Source: Prevotella sp.
GTDB taxonomy: Bacteria > Bacteroidota > Bacteroidia > Bacteroidales > Bacteroidaceae
DNA length: 64,000 nt
Reading direction: 5' to 3'
NCBI GenBank assembly: GCA_017548605.1
Contig: JAFYZT010000027.1
Coordinates: forward strand, 124,001-188,000
A program made the position numbers and the translations under genes. Below, piece after piece: positions 1 through 7,319 of this stretch (its first letter is position 1; every line of letters begins with the position of its first letter). The notes beneath the pieces were generated by a model. That model was not told the origin of the DNA, ran no database searches, and worked only from the letters and a program-made list of their open reading frames with translations.

Positions 1-779
1 GCCAGCGCAGCGTCGCGTTGGAAATTGTAGAGCTTGTTCCATATCTGTGACGACTTGAAGCCTGTAGCCTCATTAGGTAGCACATCCTCGCTGATGTCCT
101 CCAAGAACTCATTGAAAATGTTGTAAAGCGTGACAAAGTAGATGAAGTCAGGCGCATTCTCACGATAGACATTTTCGATATTCTCTATGATGGCTTCCGT
201 AACATCGGCAAAGTTCTCTTTGTCCTGCCAGAAATCATTGAAGTTCTTCAGATAGGCATCACTGATGGGGGACGGCAACCGCTGTATAAGCTGGAATATG
301 CTGTTACCACGTTCACAGCCCAGCTCCGTTGTCGTGAACTCATTGAACGGCATATATGTAGATTGTTCCTCATCGTTTTTTATATTGAGGAAGCCCGGCA
401 TCTGCATCTGCGAGATATTCGTCTTGAAGCGTACCTTTTGCCGAATCCATTCTGCACATTCTTTTGCGATGGCACGCTGCGTAAGGTTGTTACGCAACTT
501 GATTTCAAAGTCAGAGCCATACAGTGTGCGCTCTCTATTGAGCTTGGGGATGTAAAACTCGCGTTTCTGTTTCTTTGCCCGTTCTTTGTTGAACGTTGGA
601 GAGGTAAAGATAAAACGCAATTCGTCCACCTTCTCCAACTCTTTCTGCAAAGCCTCGAATGCATAGATGGAGAATGAGGCAGCAGCCACCGACACTTTGG
701 AGCCACGCTGTAGCGTTGCTTTCAAATTGTCGATAACCCTTCGGGTGATGTTGTCGAATTGTTCAGGCTGTTCCATCAT
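1..779 (-). CDS. PLD-like/DEAD-box helicase, N-terminal part (cut by window edge)
   Basis: An open frame runs from ATG at 779 (second ATG at 776) leftward off the window with no stop, giving about 259 residues starting MMEQPEQFDNITRRVID. I recognise this N-terminus as that of large Bacteroidales proteins with a phospholipase D-like nuclease domain followed by a superfamily II DEXD helicase; such proteins occur on mobile and defence islands, often near a DNA methyltransferase. Only the PLD-type N-terminal region is present here, so the helicase motifs cannot be seen and the assignment rests on recollection of the family. An in-frame TGA about 45 nt upstream limits the start. There is no Shine-Dalgarno sequence. 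A consensus promoter at 1125-1133 implies a leader of about 340 nt. Confidence 0.6.
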   Translation of the reverse strand, partial: MMEQPEQFDNITRRVIDNLKATLQRGSKVSVAAASFSIYAFEALQKELEKVDELRFIFTSPTFNKERAKKQKREFYIPKLNRERTLYGSDFEIKLRNNLTQRAIAKECAEWIRQKVRFKTNISQMQMPGFLNIKNDEEQSTYMPFNEFTTTELGCERGNSIFQLIQRLPSPISDAYLKNFNDFWQDKENFADVTEAIIENIENVYRENAPDFIYFVTLYNIFNEFLEDISEDVLPNEATGFKSSQIWNKLYNFQRDAAL

Positions 780-1118
780 GGGCAGGGCAGGATTGCGGGA
801 TGCGCCAACAGCCTGTTTCCTTCATGTATGGGTATGAAAAACGCGGGCCTACATGCCTGTCCGTCCGCTAATTGAGGCCCTCAGAAAGCCCTTACAGGTG
901 AACGTTCAGGATGTCTGCCCACGCTGTATGATGGAGATACCCGGGAAAGTGTGCGTGAGGATATGACATACCCTCGCAGCACACCCCGGGATACACTTCA
1001 CAGCATACCCGTAGCAGCCATCTTTACATTGCTAAGCCTGTAATTTGAATTTCTGAGGTTCCAATTAGCCTTAGACAAGCATCGATGACGCTTTTTTCCA
1101 AAAAGTAGTGTCAATAAT
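780..1118 (-). promoter_or_regulatory. Long structured 5' leader of the helicase gene
   Basis: This gene-free stretch lies between the minus promoter at 1125-1133 and the ATG at 779. It contains a strong hairpin at 940-990: CCCGGG at 940-945 pairs with CCCGGG at 985-990, GTGTGC pairs with GCACAC, and GTGAGG pairs with the CCTCGC side, around a 10-nt loop. Further GC-rich segments at 835-925 (multiple GCCC/GGGC pieces) stand out from the AT-rich intergenic DNA elsewhere. No open frame of convincing quality was seen. It could be a regulatory leader or an independent RNA; I do not recognise a known family. Confidence 0.45.
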
Positions 1119-1153
1119 GACACCGCAAATATAAGCAAAAAAAACGACACCGC
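1108..1153 (-). promoter_or_regulatory. Promoter with palindromic and direct-repeat operator
   Basis: On the minus strand TATATTTGC (1125-1133) is a perfect Bacteroidota -7 box (TAnnTTTGC). A 6-bp perfect inverted repeat GTGTCA-ATAA-TGACAC (1108-1123) lies where transcription should start. The octamer GACACCGC occurs at 1119-1126 and again at 1146-1153, 27 bp apart, bracketing the -7 box. Repeats overlapping the start and the spacer are typical of a repressor site; the regulator is unknown. Confidence 0.55.
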
Positions 1154-1241
1154 GCCTCTTTTGATAATCTTTTTTCGTTAATACGTAATTCCGTTATGAA
1201 TCACAACGGAACTAAATTCGTTATGACGAGGATATGGGGCA

Positions 1242-1982
1242 TCATATAATGCTTCTTGTTCCGTGGCATTCAGGATATGCAGAGCAACTCCAGAACTCTT
1301 TACCAGAATTCTGACCTTTCTTGGCCACCCGTTTAATCATGGGCTTGCCGCAAATCGGGCACGACGGAGCATCGCCTTGTTTGCTTTCTTCGATACGGTG
1401 GGCAAGACGTTCTGCCGTCAATGCCTCGGTGAAGCCTCCCTCCTCACGGAAAGCAGCCAACTGTTTCTCAATCTGCCGACTAAGCATCATAATCAGTCGG
1501 TTGCACAGCACAAGGATGCAGTTGGCCACAACCATCGAATCGTCCGAACAAAGCCATTTGTCAAAGCGGTGTTTCTGCGCCAAAATGTGGATGCTGCTCT
1601 GGTATTGCACATCATCTTTATAGGATGGTTTGTCCAACGTAATGCCTGCCACCTGCATATAGTCCGCTGAATGGGCAGACCACGGTAACTGCTCATGGCG
1701 GAGTAGCCAATTCAAGTAATCATTCGCCAATTCGGAAAGAGTGGCACGTGCCACATCGGTCAACTTCATTTCCGTTTCCTTTGAGGTGGAATGACGTGAG
1801 TTGCCCTCTGCAATATTGGCCGGAGCCGAACGGGCGGCTTGCGTCATCTGGTCATACTGCCGTCCACAAGGGTCAATGGAATGATGGAGGAAACGGGTGC
1901 AAAAATCCTGTGTTGCCAATTGTATAACGTTGGAGAGCACCCACGTATCAAGCCAATAATAACCGAATCGGGAAATTTGCAT
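1242..1982 (-). CDS. Four-helix-bundle protein with topoisomerase-type zinc ribbon
   Basis: 246 residues. The first about 130 residues resemble the four-helix-bundle (23S rRNA intervening-sequence protein) family, including the segment TQAARSAPANIAEGNSR. The C-terminal about 35 residues form a zf-C4 topoisomerase ribbon with CPICGKPMIKR followed by a WSCSAYPECHGTR segment, giving four cysteines for zinc. Proteins with this architecture are annotated in Bacteroidales as four-helix-bundle suffix-domain proteins; no activity is established, and nucleic-acid binding is an inference from the ribbon. The gene is followed by the promoter of the helicase gene on the same strand. A repeat of the ACGTTAT type precedes its start. 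Confidence 0.75.
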   Translation of the reverse strand: MQISRFGYYWLDTWVLSNVIQLATQDFCTRFLHHSIDPCGRQYDQMTQAARSAPANIAEGNSRHSTSKETEMKLTDVARATLSELANDYLNWLLRHEQLPWSAHSADYMQVAGITLDKPSYKDDVQYQSSIHILAQKHRFDKWLCSDDSMVVANCILVLCNRLIMMLSRQIEKQLAAFREEGGFTEALTAERLAHRIEESKQGDAPSCPICGKPMIKRVAKKGQNSGKEFWSCSAYPECHGTRSII

Positions 1983-2002
1983 TTTTGAATGATTTTTGGG
2001 GG

Positions 2003-2072
2003 TTAATGATTTTTTCGTTATTACGTTATTACGTTATCACGTTATTACGTAATTATGTCATGACATCATGAC
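2003..2072. repeat. ACGTAAT/ACGTTAT-type intergenic repeat
   Basis: A run of near-identical 10-bp words (gttattacgt, gttatcacgt, cgtaattatg) fills the gap between the four-helix-bundle gene and the gph stop and ends inside the last codons of gph. The same word family recurs at 1175-1240, 6775-6830 and 27720-27785. Confidence 0.7.
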
Positions 2073-2724
2073 GAGGTTCCGAAGTTCTGATTATCTCCTC
2101 CGGTGAAGAAATGAGGGTGGTGGCACCATGTTCAATGAGAAACTGTCGGTCACGGAAGCCCCAAGTGACGCTGAGGCAAGAAATACCTGCGTTCTTAGCT
2201 GTCAGGATATCGGTGTCGCTATCGCCCACGTAGATACTGTCGTGAGGTTCTACCCCCAAGAGACGCATGGCGGTGAGCACCGTATCGGGAGCCGGTTTGC
2301 GTCGAATGCCCTCGCTTTCACCGATAGCCATGTCAACCAATTCGGGAAAATAATGGCTGCACAATTGTTTGGTTGCTGCATCAAACTTATTACTCACCAC
2401 GGCAATTTTCTTTCCCTCAAATCGTAACCTGCGCAACATGTCTATGATGCCTGGATAGGGAGCGGTATTGTCCTGTCCATGAATGAGATAATGCTTTCTG
2501 AAACAATCCAACGCCTGTACAAACAGAGGATTTTCCTCGCCTCCAGGCACAGCCCTCTGCATAAGCACACGCACACCATTACCCACGAACTGCCGCACCT
2601 CATCCATGGTGCGTTGCGGCATACCACACGCCTTAAGCGCATAGTTGCAACTACCAGCCAAATCGGCAAGGGTATCCAACAACGTACCGTCAAGATCGAA
2701 TATGAAAAGGTGATATTCTCTCAT
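2053..2724 (-). CDS. HAD-superfamily phosphatase, phosphoglycolate phosphatase-like
   Basis: 223 residues with all HAD motifs: motif I DLDGTLLD near residues 10-17 (nucleophile Asp10, acid/base Asp12), motif II VVSNK, motif III lysine in RRKPAPD, and motif IV GDSDTD. It should dephosphorylate a small phosphorylated substrate; phosphoglycolate or a sugar phosphate is possible, and sequence alone does not decide. Its ATG overlaps the malQ stop by 4 bp, so the two are cotranslated, which favours a sugar-phosphate housekeeping role in glucan metabolism. The C-terminal residues run into the repeat tract at 2053-2072, so the tail (TSEPRHDVMT) may have been altered by repeat expansion. Confidence 0.85.
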   Translation of the reverse strand: MREYHLFIFDLDGTLLDTLADLAGSCNYALKACGMPQRTMDEVRQFVGNGVRVLMQRAVPGGEENPLFVQALDCFRKHYLIHGQDNTAPYPGIIDMLRRLRFEGKKIAVVSNKFDAATKQLCSHYFPELVDMAIGESEGIRRKPAPDTVLTAMRLLGVEPHDSIYVGDSDTDILTAKNAGISCLSVTWGFRDRQFLIEHGATTLISSPEEIIRTSEPRHDVMT

Positions 2725-5429
2725 CGTCCGCTTCTCGTTACCATGACTTTAATCTTCTTGTTCAGCGTCTCAGCTTTGGCCATCGCATCGACCGACAAAG
2801 CCATTCTATACCGCCATTGGTTATAGGGGTCGTAAGGGGCATTGATGCGTTCATCGGAAGAATCCTTCGTCCGGTACTGACCATCGATGGCCAGCCAGTC
2901 TTGCACGGGAAGGATACAGAGCATGCAAGGACTATAAAGATGACGTGCAACCATTTCCTCTGCAATATGTGCAGGCAACTGCTTTGGAGCCCTACCCTGC
3001 TTTTGTAACATCGTGGCATAATAACGCTGTGTGCGACCGCCGTTCTCCTCCCACCACATGCGCAGTGTAGGCATGTCGTGTGTCGATGTAGTACAAAGAC
3101 TCAAGTACGGCCATGCCTCGATATGGGCGAACTCACCGTCATATCGTTGCGGCATCGACTGCATCACCATGGACAGAATACGCATTCGGTCAAGTACCTG
3201 TTCATATCCGTCGGGCATGGCACCGATATTCTCAGCACAGAGCAAAAGTGTGGAATGGGCAAACACATCACCTATCTTGCGTTTTGCAGCGTATTGCCAA
3301 TAGTCACGATGCCGCTCAAAGAAGAAATGGTTGTAAATACGCATATATGCCTCTTTTTCCTCTGTTGACAACACATCGTAAACCAGTTCACGATAAGCCA
3401 AGATACGCGGATGATACATGCCCGGTTGGGTGTCATCTTCCACGAAGAGCACGTTAGCCAATAGCCGATACAACCCATCGCGAATCCAGAGGCTGTTCTC
3501 ATCGTTCTTGTCACCGAACAAATCGCGCACCTTCACCTGTGTATTGACCTCGTTTTTGAGGGCGTAAAGTCCATACGGCAAACGGGTGAGGTATTGCTGC
3601 CTCACATATTCAGCATGCAGGCCAAAAAGTTTATCGATGATGGCATCGTTGATGAACGGCTGGGTGAGCAACCGTTTACGGAAAGGCAGTCCATACTGCG
3701 CTATTTCCTCCTCGCCCAACGGTAACGACGGTGCGAAATGCCCTAACACAGCTTTCACAGCATGTTGCGGGATAAGCCAGATGCGGAACCAGCCCGCCAC
3801 ATGATCGATACGCAGAATATCGAAGAAACGCTGCATGGCGTTGAGACGACGATGAAACCATTCCACGACACCTCCTTTAACACCATCGTCCGTCGCATCC
3901 CACCGATAGCCGGGAAAGCCCCAGTTCTGCCCGTCGGGTTGATTGTTGTCGGGCATGGTACCCATCTGTACCTGTTCATCAAACCATTGCGGAGCCGTCC
4001 ACACATCGACGCTATCGCGATAGATGCCGATGGGCAGGTCGCCCATGATAGCTACTCCTTTCCGATGTGCCTCATCGGTGACACGCCGTAACTGACTGTA
4101 CAGCAGGAACTGCACGAAGCAAATTCTGTCGAATGATGTCTTTTCCTCCTGAACCAACTGTTCAGCCTTCTTACGCGAATATTCGGCGTAGTCACCCCAA
4201 TCATGAAAACGTGCAGTATGGTAACGCTCACGAAGGATACTAAAAGCTGCATAGGGAATAAGCCATTCCCCGTTGTCGCGCATAAACACGCGACACTCTT
4301 CCGAGGCGAGCAACTTGGCACCCTGCTCTTTGAAAGCCTCGTCAATGAAGGCTTCCTTCACTCTCTGCACGGCAGGATAGTCGGTATAAGACAAGGCATT
4401 GAGTTCGCGTCGCTTGCGGTTGAAAGAACTCATCTTTCCTTCGTCGGCAAGGGCGGGCAGAGCAGAGAGGTCCAAATATTGCGGATGAAGAGCGAATACA
4501 GAGATGGCATTATAAGGATGGGAGTCGGTCCATCCGTGAGTGGCGGTGGTATCGCATAGGGGTAACAACTGAATGACTTTCAATCCCACCTGATGCGCCC
4601 ATCCCACCAGTCGGTAAAGGTCGCCAAAATCGCCCACTCCGAACGAGCGCTCCGAACGGAGGGAGAACAGAGGCACGGCCACACCCGCCGCTTTCCAGTG
4701 CACGCCGCTAATGCGCAGGCTGTCGCCGAAGAAGACATGAACTGTTCCTTCCACATCACGGGGACTGTCGATGACGCGATTGTTACCCTCCTCCCATTGG
4801 CAGACGTTTTTTGTCGTGTCATCTACCACCACATATTTATACTCCAACGGCCAGCGGAAATTATCGATGTTCACCGTGAGCTGCCAGTCGGCCCCTCCCA
4901 CATGTGTCATCCTCAGGTAACGCGCCGGGTTCCAATCGCCCAATGATGGGTGGTTGCCGAGGATGGCCACCGACTGGCCAGCTTTTATCTGCGGGGCAGC
5001 CACATGGAAAAGTGCAGTTTTTCGGAACAGTGGCATCTTGACAGACTTGACAGACGACAACTCAGGCAGACCCGCCGTGACACGAACTGCCGGGGAATAT
5101 AGATGTTCATGCAGCGGTATGTCGCGCCATTGGTCGTGGAACACATAACTCATCGAACTGTCATAGGCAAAGAGACGGGGGGTCTTGTCCCACTCCACAC
5201 GTATCACCTTATTTGCCGCATCTACCAACTGGTAATAGTAACTGACGGCCGTGATGTTCCGTTGTCGTGATTCCATGACGGCTGTTTCCAGCGTCCACAA
5301 CTCTCCGTCCTCGGTGTTCATGGGTAGCCGATATAACCTGTTCTTTCCGTTAGAGGCGTGATAGGTCACCACCACCTCGATACTTTGTCCCCACAGGGTG
5401 GAGTAATGTATGTTAAAAGCGATAATCAT
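2721..5429 (-). CDS. malQ: 4-alpha-glucanotransferase with N-terminal CBM20 modules
   Basis: GH77 disproportionating enzyme that transfers alpha-1,4-glucan segments and releases glucose. In the 902-residue form, two starch-binding CBM20-like domains (about residues 10-110 and 130-230; the second has GNHPSLGDWNP) precede the GH77 barrel. The catalytic signatures are LRIDHVAGWFR (nucleophile Asp), LCAENIG (acid/base Glu) and TTSTHDMPTLR. CBM20-GH77 fusions of this size are typical of Bacteroidetes and resemble plant DPE2. The open frame extends to 5537, but a perfect -7 box (TATATTTGC, minus, 5447-5455) lies inside that extension, so ATG 5429 (MIIAFNIHYS) was chosen. It is the first gene of an operon with the HAD phosphatase and is divergent from mltG. 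Confidence 0.92.
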   Translation of the reverse strand: MIIAFNIHYSTLWGQSIEVVVTYHASNGKNRLYRLPMNTEDGELWTLETAVMESRQRNITAVSYYYQLVDAANKVIRVEWDKTPRLFAYDSSMSYVFHDQWRDIPLHEHLYSPAVRVTAGLPELSSVKSVKMPLFRKTALFHVAAPQIKAGQSVAILGNHPSLGDWNPARYLRMTHVGGADWQLTVNIDNFRWPLEYKYVVVDDTTKNVCQWEEGNNRVIDSPRDVEGTVHVFFGDSLRISGVHWKAAGVAVPLFSLRSERSFGVGDFGDLYRLVGWAHQVGLKVIQLLPLCDTTATHGWTDSHPYNAISVFALHPQYLDLSALPALADEGKMSSFNRKRRELNALSYTDYPAVQRVKEAFIDEAFKEQGAKLLASEECRVFMRDNGEWLIPYAAFSILRERYHTARFHDWGDYAEYSRKKAEQLVQEEKTSFDRICFVQFLLYSQLRRVTDEAHRKGVAIMGDLPIGIYRDSVDVWTAPQWFDEQVQMGTMPDNNQPDGQNWGFPGYRWDATDDGVKGGVVEWFHRRLNAMQRFFDILRIDHVAGWFRIWLIPQHAVKAVLGHFAPSLPLGEEEIAQYGLPFRKRLLTQPFINDAIIDKLFGLHAEYVRQQYLTRLPYGLYALKNEVNTQVKVRDLFGDKNDENSLWIRDGLYRLLANVLFVEDDTQPGMYHPRILAYRELVYDVLSTEEKEAYMRIYNHFFFERHRDYWQYAAKRKIGDVFAHSTLLLCAENIGAMPDGYEQVLDRMRILSMVMQSMPQRYDGEFAHIEAWPYLSLCTTSTHDMPTLRMWWEENGGRTQRYYATMLQKQGRAPKQLPAHIAEEMVARHLYSPCMLCILPVQDWLAIDGQYRTKDSSDERINAPYDPYNQWRYRMALSVDAMAKAETLNKKIKVMVTRSGR

Positions 5430-5446
5430 AATACAAAAATCATAGT

Positions 5447-5455
5447 GCAAATATA
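5447..5455 (-). promoter_or_regulatory. malQ promoter -7 box
   Basis: The minus strand reads TATATTTGC, an exact TAnnTTTGC match, 18 nt upstream of the chosen malQ ATG, so the transcript has a very short leader. Confidence 0.7.
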
Positions 5456-5583
5456 AGAAAAATCGGGGAAAAATCAGTGCAACTATACCTTTTTCATCTT
5501 TTCTTCTCATCATCTTTTTTTCTTTCATTTTCATCATCTCTCATTTTTTTAATCTTTTCATATTATAATCTTTTTATTTTCCT

Positions 5584-5592
5584 TACCTTTGT
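5584..5592 (+). promoter_or_regulatory. mltG promoter -7 box
   Basis: TACCTTTGT matches TAnnTTTG and lies 16 nt before the mltG ATG. No clear -33 TTTG is visible in the AT-rich DNA upstream. Confidence 0.6.
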
Positions 5593-5607
5593 ACACGATT
5601 ATAGACA

Positions 5608-6717
5608 ATGGAAAGAAACAACGACATGAAACCGGAAAAGAAAGAAAACGTGGAAAGTAAGCCCAAGCACAAAGGGAGGAAAAAGAGAAAGACAAGCAAG
5701 AAGAAAAAGATATTGTTGTTCTCTTTGCTGGGTTTAGTGTTACTTCTCGTTGGTGCAGGATGGTACCTGTTATATAGCGGTATCAATGCCACGGAGAAGA
5801 CCCAATACGTATATATCGACGGTGATGATAACCTCGACTCGGTATGCGCCAAAGTGGGTGAGCATGCCAAGCCCTTGCAGATGCGCATTTTCAAAATGCT
5901 GGCCTCCAGCAGCAACTATGGTGAACACATCAAAAAGGGACGTTACGGCATCGACAAAAGCATTGGTGCCTATCCCCTCTTCCGCCAACTGAAGAAAGGG
6001 GAACAAACCGCCGTGAACCTGCCTGTGCCCTCGGTACGCACCCCGGAGGCCATGGCCGCTCGCCTGAGCAAAAAACTGGAGATGGACAGTCTGACGTTGG
6101 TGAAAGCCCTCACCGATGCCTCCACCTGTCAACGTCTGTCGTGCGACACCAATACTATCATGGGACTGTTCATCCCCGACACCTATAATATATATTGGGA
6201 CGTGACGACCGACGAACTGCTCGACCGCATGAAAAAAGAATACGACCGTTTCTGGAACGACAGTCGCAAGAAGAAAGCCGATGCACTAGGCATGGACCCC
6301 ATGGAAGTGGTGACACTGGCTAGCATCGTAGCTGAGGAAACGAACTACAAGCCTGAAAAACCTATCGTAGCCGGTCTGTATTTGAACCGCCTGAAGAAAG
6401 GGATGCTCCTTCAAGCCGACCCCACCGTGAAGTTCGCTTTGAAAAATTTTGGCGCCAAACGGGTGCTCAACAGCATGCTTACCGTAGATAATCCCTACAA
6501 CACCTACCGCTATGGAGGACTGCCTCCCGGACCCATCCGCAACCCCGAGACCGACAATATTGATGCCGTACTCGACTATACGCAGCACGATTTCCTCTAC
6601 ATGTGCGCCAAGGAGACATTCGACGGCACGCATAATTTCGCCAAGACGATGGCGGAACACGAGGCCAATGCCCGACGCTATGCAGCGGCTTTGAACGAAC
6701 GGGGAATTAAACGGTGA
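5608..6717 (+). CDS. mltG: Endolytic murein transglycosylase MltG (YceG-like)
   Basis: 369 residues. A lysine-rich cytoplasmic tail (residues 1-32) is followed by one membrane segment (about 33-55, ILLFSLLGLVLLLVGAGWYL) and a periplasmic YceG domain. The conserved catalytic region SIVAEETNY has Glu243 and Glu244, followed by GLYLNRLKKGMLLQADPTVKFA and GLPPGPIRNP, all diagnostic of MltG. The enzyme cleaves nascent glycan strands near the synthase and terminates their elongation. A second in-frame ATG at 5626 (MKPEKKENV) is an alternative start. The gene is monocistronic, divergent from malQ, and convergent with a candidate small RNA at 6856-6948. Confidence 0.93.
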   Translation: MERNNDMKPEKKENVESKPKHKGRKKRKTSKKKKILLFSLLGLVLLLVGAGWYLLYSGINATEKTQYVYIDGDDNLDSVCAKVGEHAKPLQMRIFKMLASSSNYGEHIKKGRYGIDKSIGAYPLFRQLKKGEQTAVNLPVPSVRTPEAMAARLSKKLEMDSLTLVKALTDASTCQRLSCDTNTIMGLFIPDTYNIYWDVTTDELLDRMKKEYDRFWNDSRKKKADALGMDPMEVVTLASIVAEETNYKPEKPIVAGLYLNRLKKGMLLQADPTVKFALKNFGAKRVLNSMLTVDNPYNTYRYGGLPPGPIRNPETDNIDAVLDYTQHDFLYMCAKETFDGTHNFAKTMAEHEANARRYAAALNERGIKR

Positions 6718-6719
6718 TG

Positions 6720-6840
6720 AAAAATTAAAAGATTATAAAATTATAAGATTAAAAGATTAGAGAATTAAAAGGTTTCGTTATTTCGTAATTACGTAATAAC
6801 GTCATAACGAAAAAAACGAAAAAAAGAAAAAACGAAAAAA
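6720..6840. repeat. AT-rich and ACGTAATAACG intergenic repeats after mltG
   Basis: The gap begins with ATTAAAAGATT-type words (6722-6770), then ACGTAAT words with dyad symmetry (cgtaattacg / cgtaataacg, 6775-6812), then a homopurine run of aaaaacg units. Both word families are found in other gaps of the window. Confidence 0.7.
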
Positions 6841-6855
6841 CGACCAGACACCCCC

Positions 6856-6948
6856 TAAAAATACGGAATGCCGGCTCTTCGCAGAGGCGGCATTTCATCT
6901 CAATAGGTATTAGTTTCTTTTAAGGTAAAAAGATTGTATTCAGGATAA
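6856..6948 (-). ncRNA. Candidate small RNA with consensus promoter and terminator
   Basis: On the minus strand TTTG (6983-6986), a 20-bp spacer and TAACTTTGC (6954-6962) form a full Bacteroidota promoter reading left, away from glnS. About 55 nt into the transcript is a stem-loop (6867-6894, AATGCCG / CGGCATT with an inner CTCT / AGAG stem) followed by TATTTTT, which looks like an intrinsic terminator. This predicts a transcript of about 93 nt. No gene lies downstream before the 3' end of mltG. A tiny frame starting MKCRLCEEPAFRIF overlaps the hairpin but runs into repeat DNA, so an RNA is preferred. Confidence 0.5.
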
Positions 6949-7088
6949 CGGCTGCAAAGTTACACTATTTTAACATACTGAACAAATTTTTTCTTGGGTA
7001 AAATACCAAATTCATAGTGTTTGAATGTTTTTTAACATTTAACACAGGGTTCAAGCCTTTCATCATACATCATTTATCGCTCGTTACT

Positions 7089-7279
7089 ATTATTGTCCCT
7101 ACGTTCATGTGTCAAAATCTGTTCTTATGTTCATGTGTCGAAATCTGTTCTTGTGTTCATGTGTCGAAATCTGTTCTTGTGTTTATGTGTCGAAATCTGT
7201 TCTTGTGTTCATGTGTCTAAATAATTGTCCCACTGTTCATGTGTCGAAATTATTAGTCCCTTTGTTCATGTGTCGAAAA
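7089..7279. repeat. 26-bp tandem repeat upstream of glnS
   Basis: GTTCATGTGTC occurs at 7103, 7129, 7155, 7181 (one mismatch), 7207, 7234 and 7264; the first spacings are exactly 26 bp, then 27 and 30. Two linker types alternate: one like aaatctgttcttgt and one like ataattgtcccact. There are no unique spacers, so it is not a CRISPR. The last unit supplies TTTG at 7261-7264, about where the -33 element of the glnS promoter is expected. Confidence 0.85.
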
Positions 7280-7286
7280 AAAATAG

Positions 7287-7295
7287 TAATTTTGC
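7287..7295 (+). promoter_or_regulatory. glnS promoter -7 box
   Basis: TAATTTTGC matches TAnnTTTGC exactly, 24 nt upstream of the glnS ATG. TTTG at 7261-7264, 22 bp upstream and inside the tandem repeat, is a possible -33 element. Confidence 0.65.
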
Positions 7296-7319
7296 AGTCG
7301 AAAAGAGAAATAACGCATT

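Noticed and set aside
7017-7220. Short Cys-rich frames in the tandem repeat before glnS
   Set aside because: Their FLCSCVEIC-type repeats are just the 26-bp DNA repeat translated.
7098-7279. Possible CRISPR array
   Set aside because: Repeats are directly tandem at 26 bp without unique spacers, and no cas genes are present.
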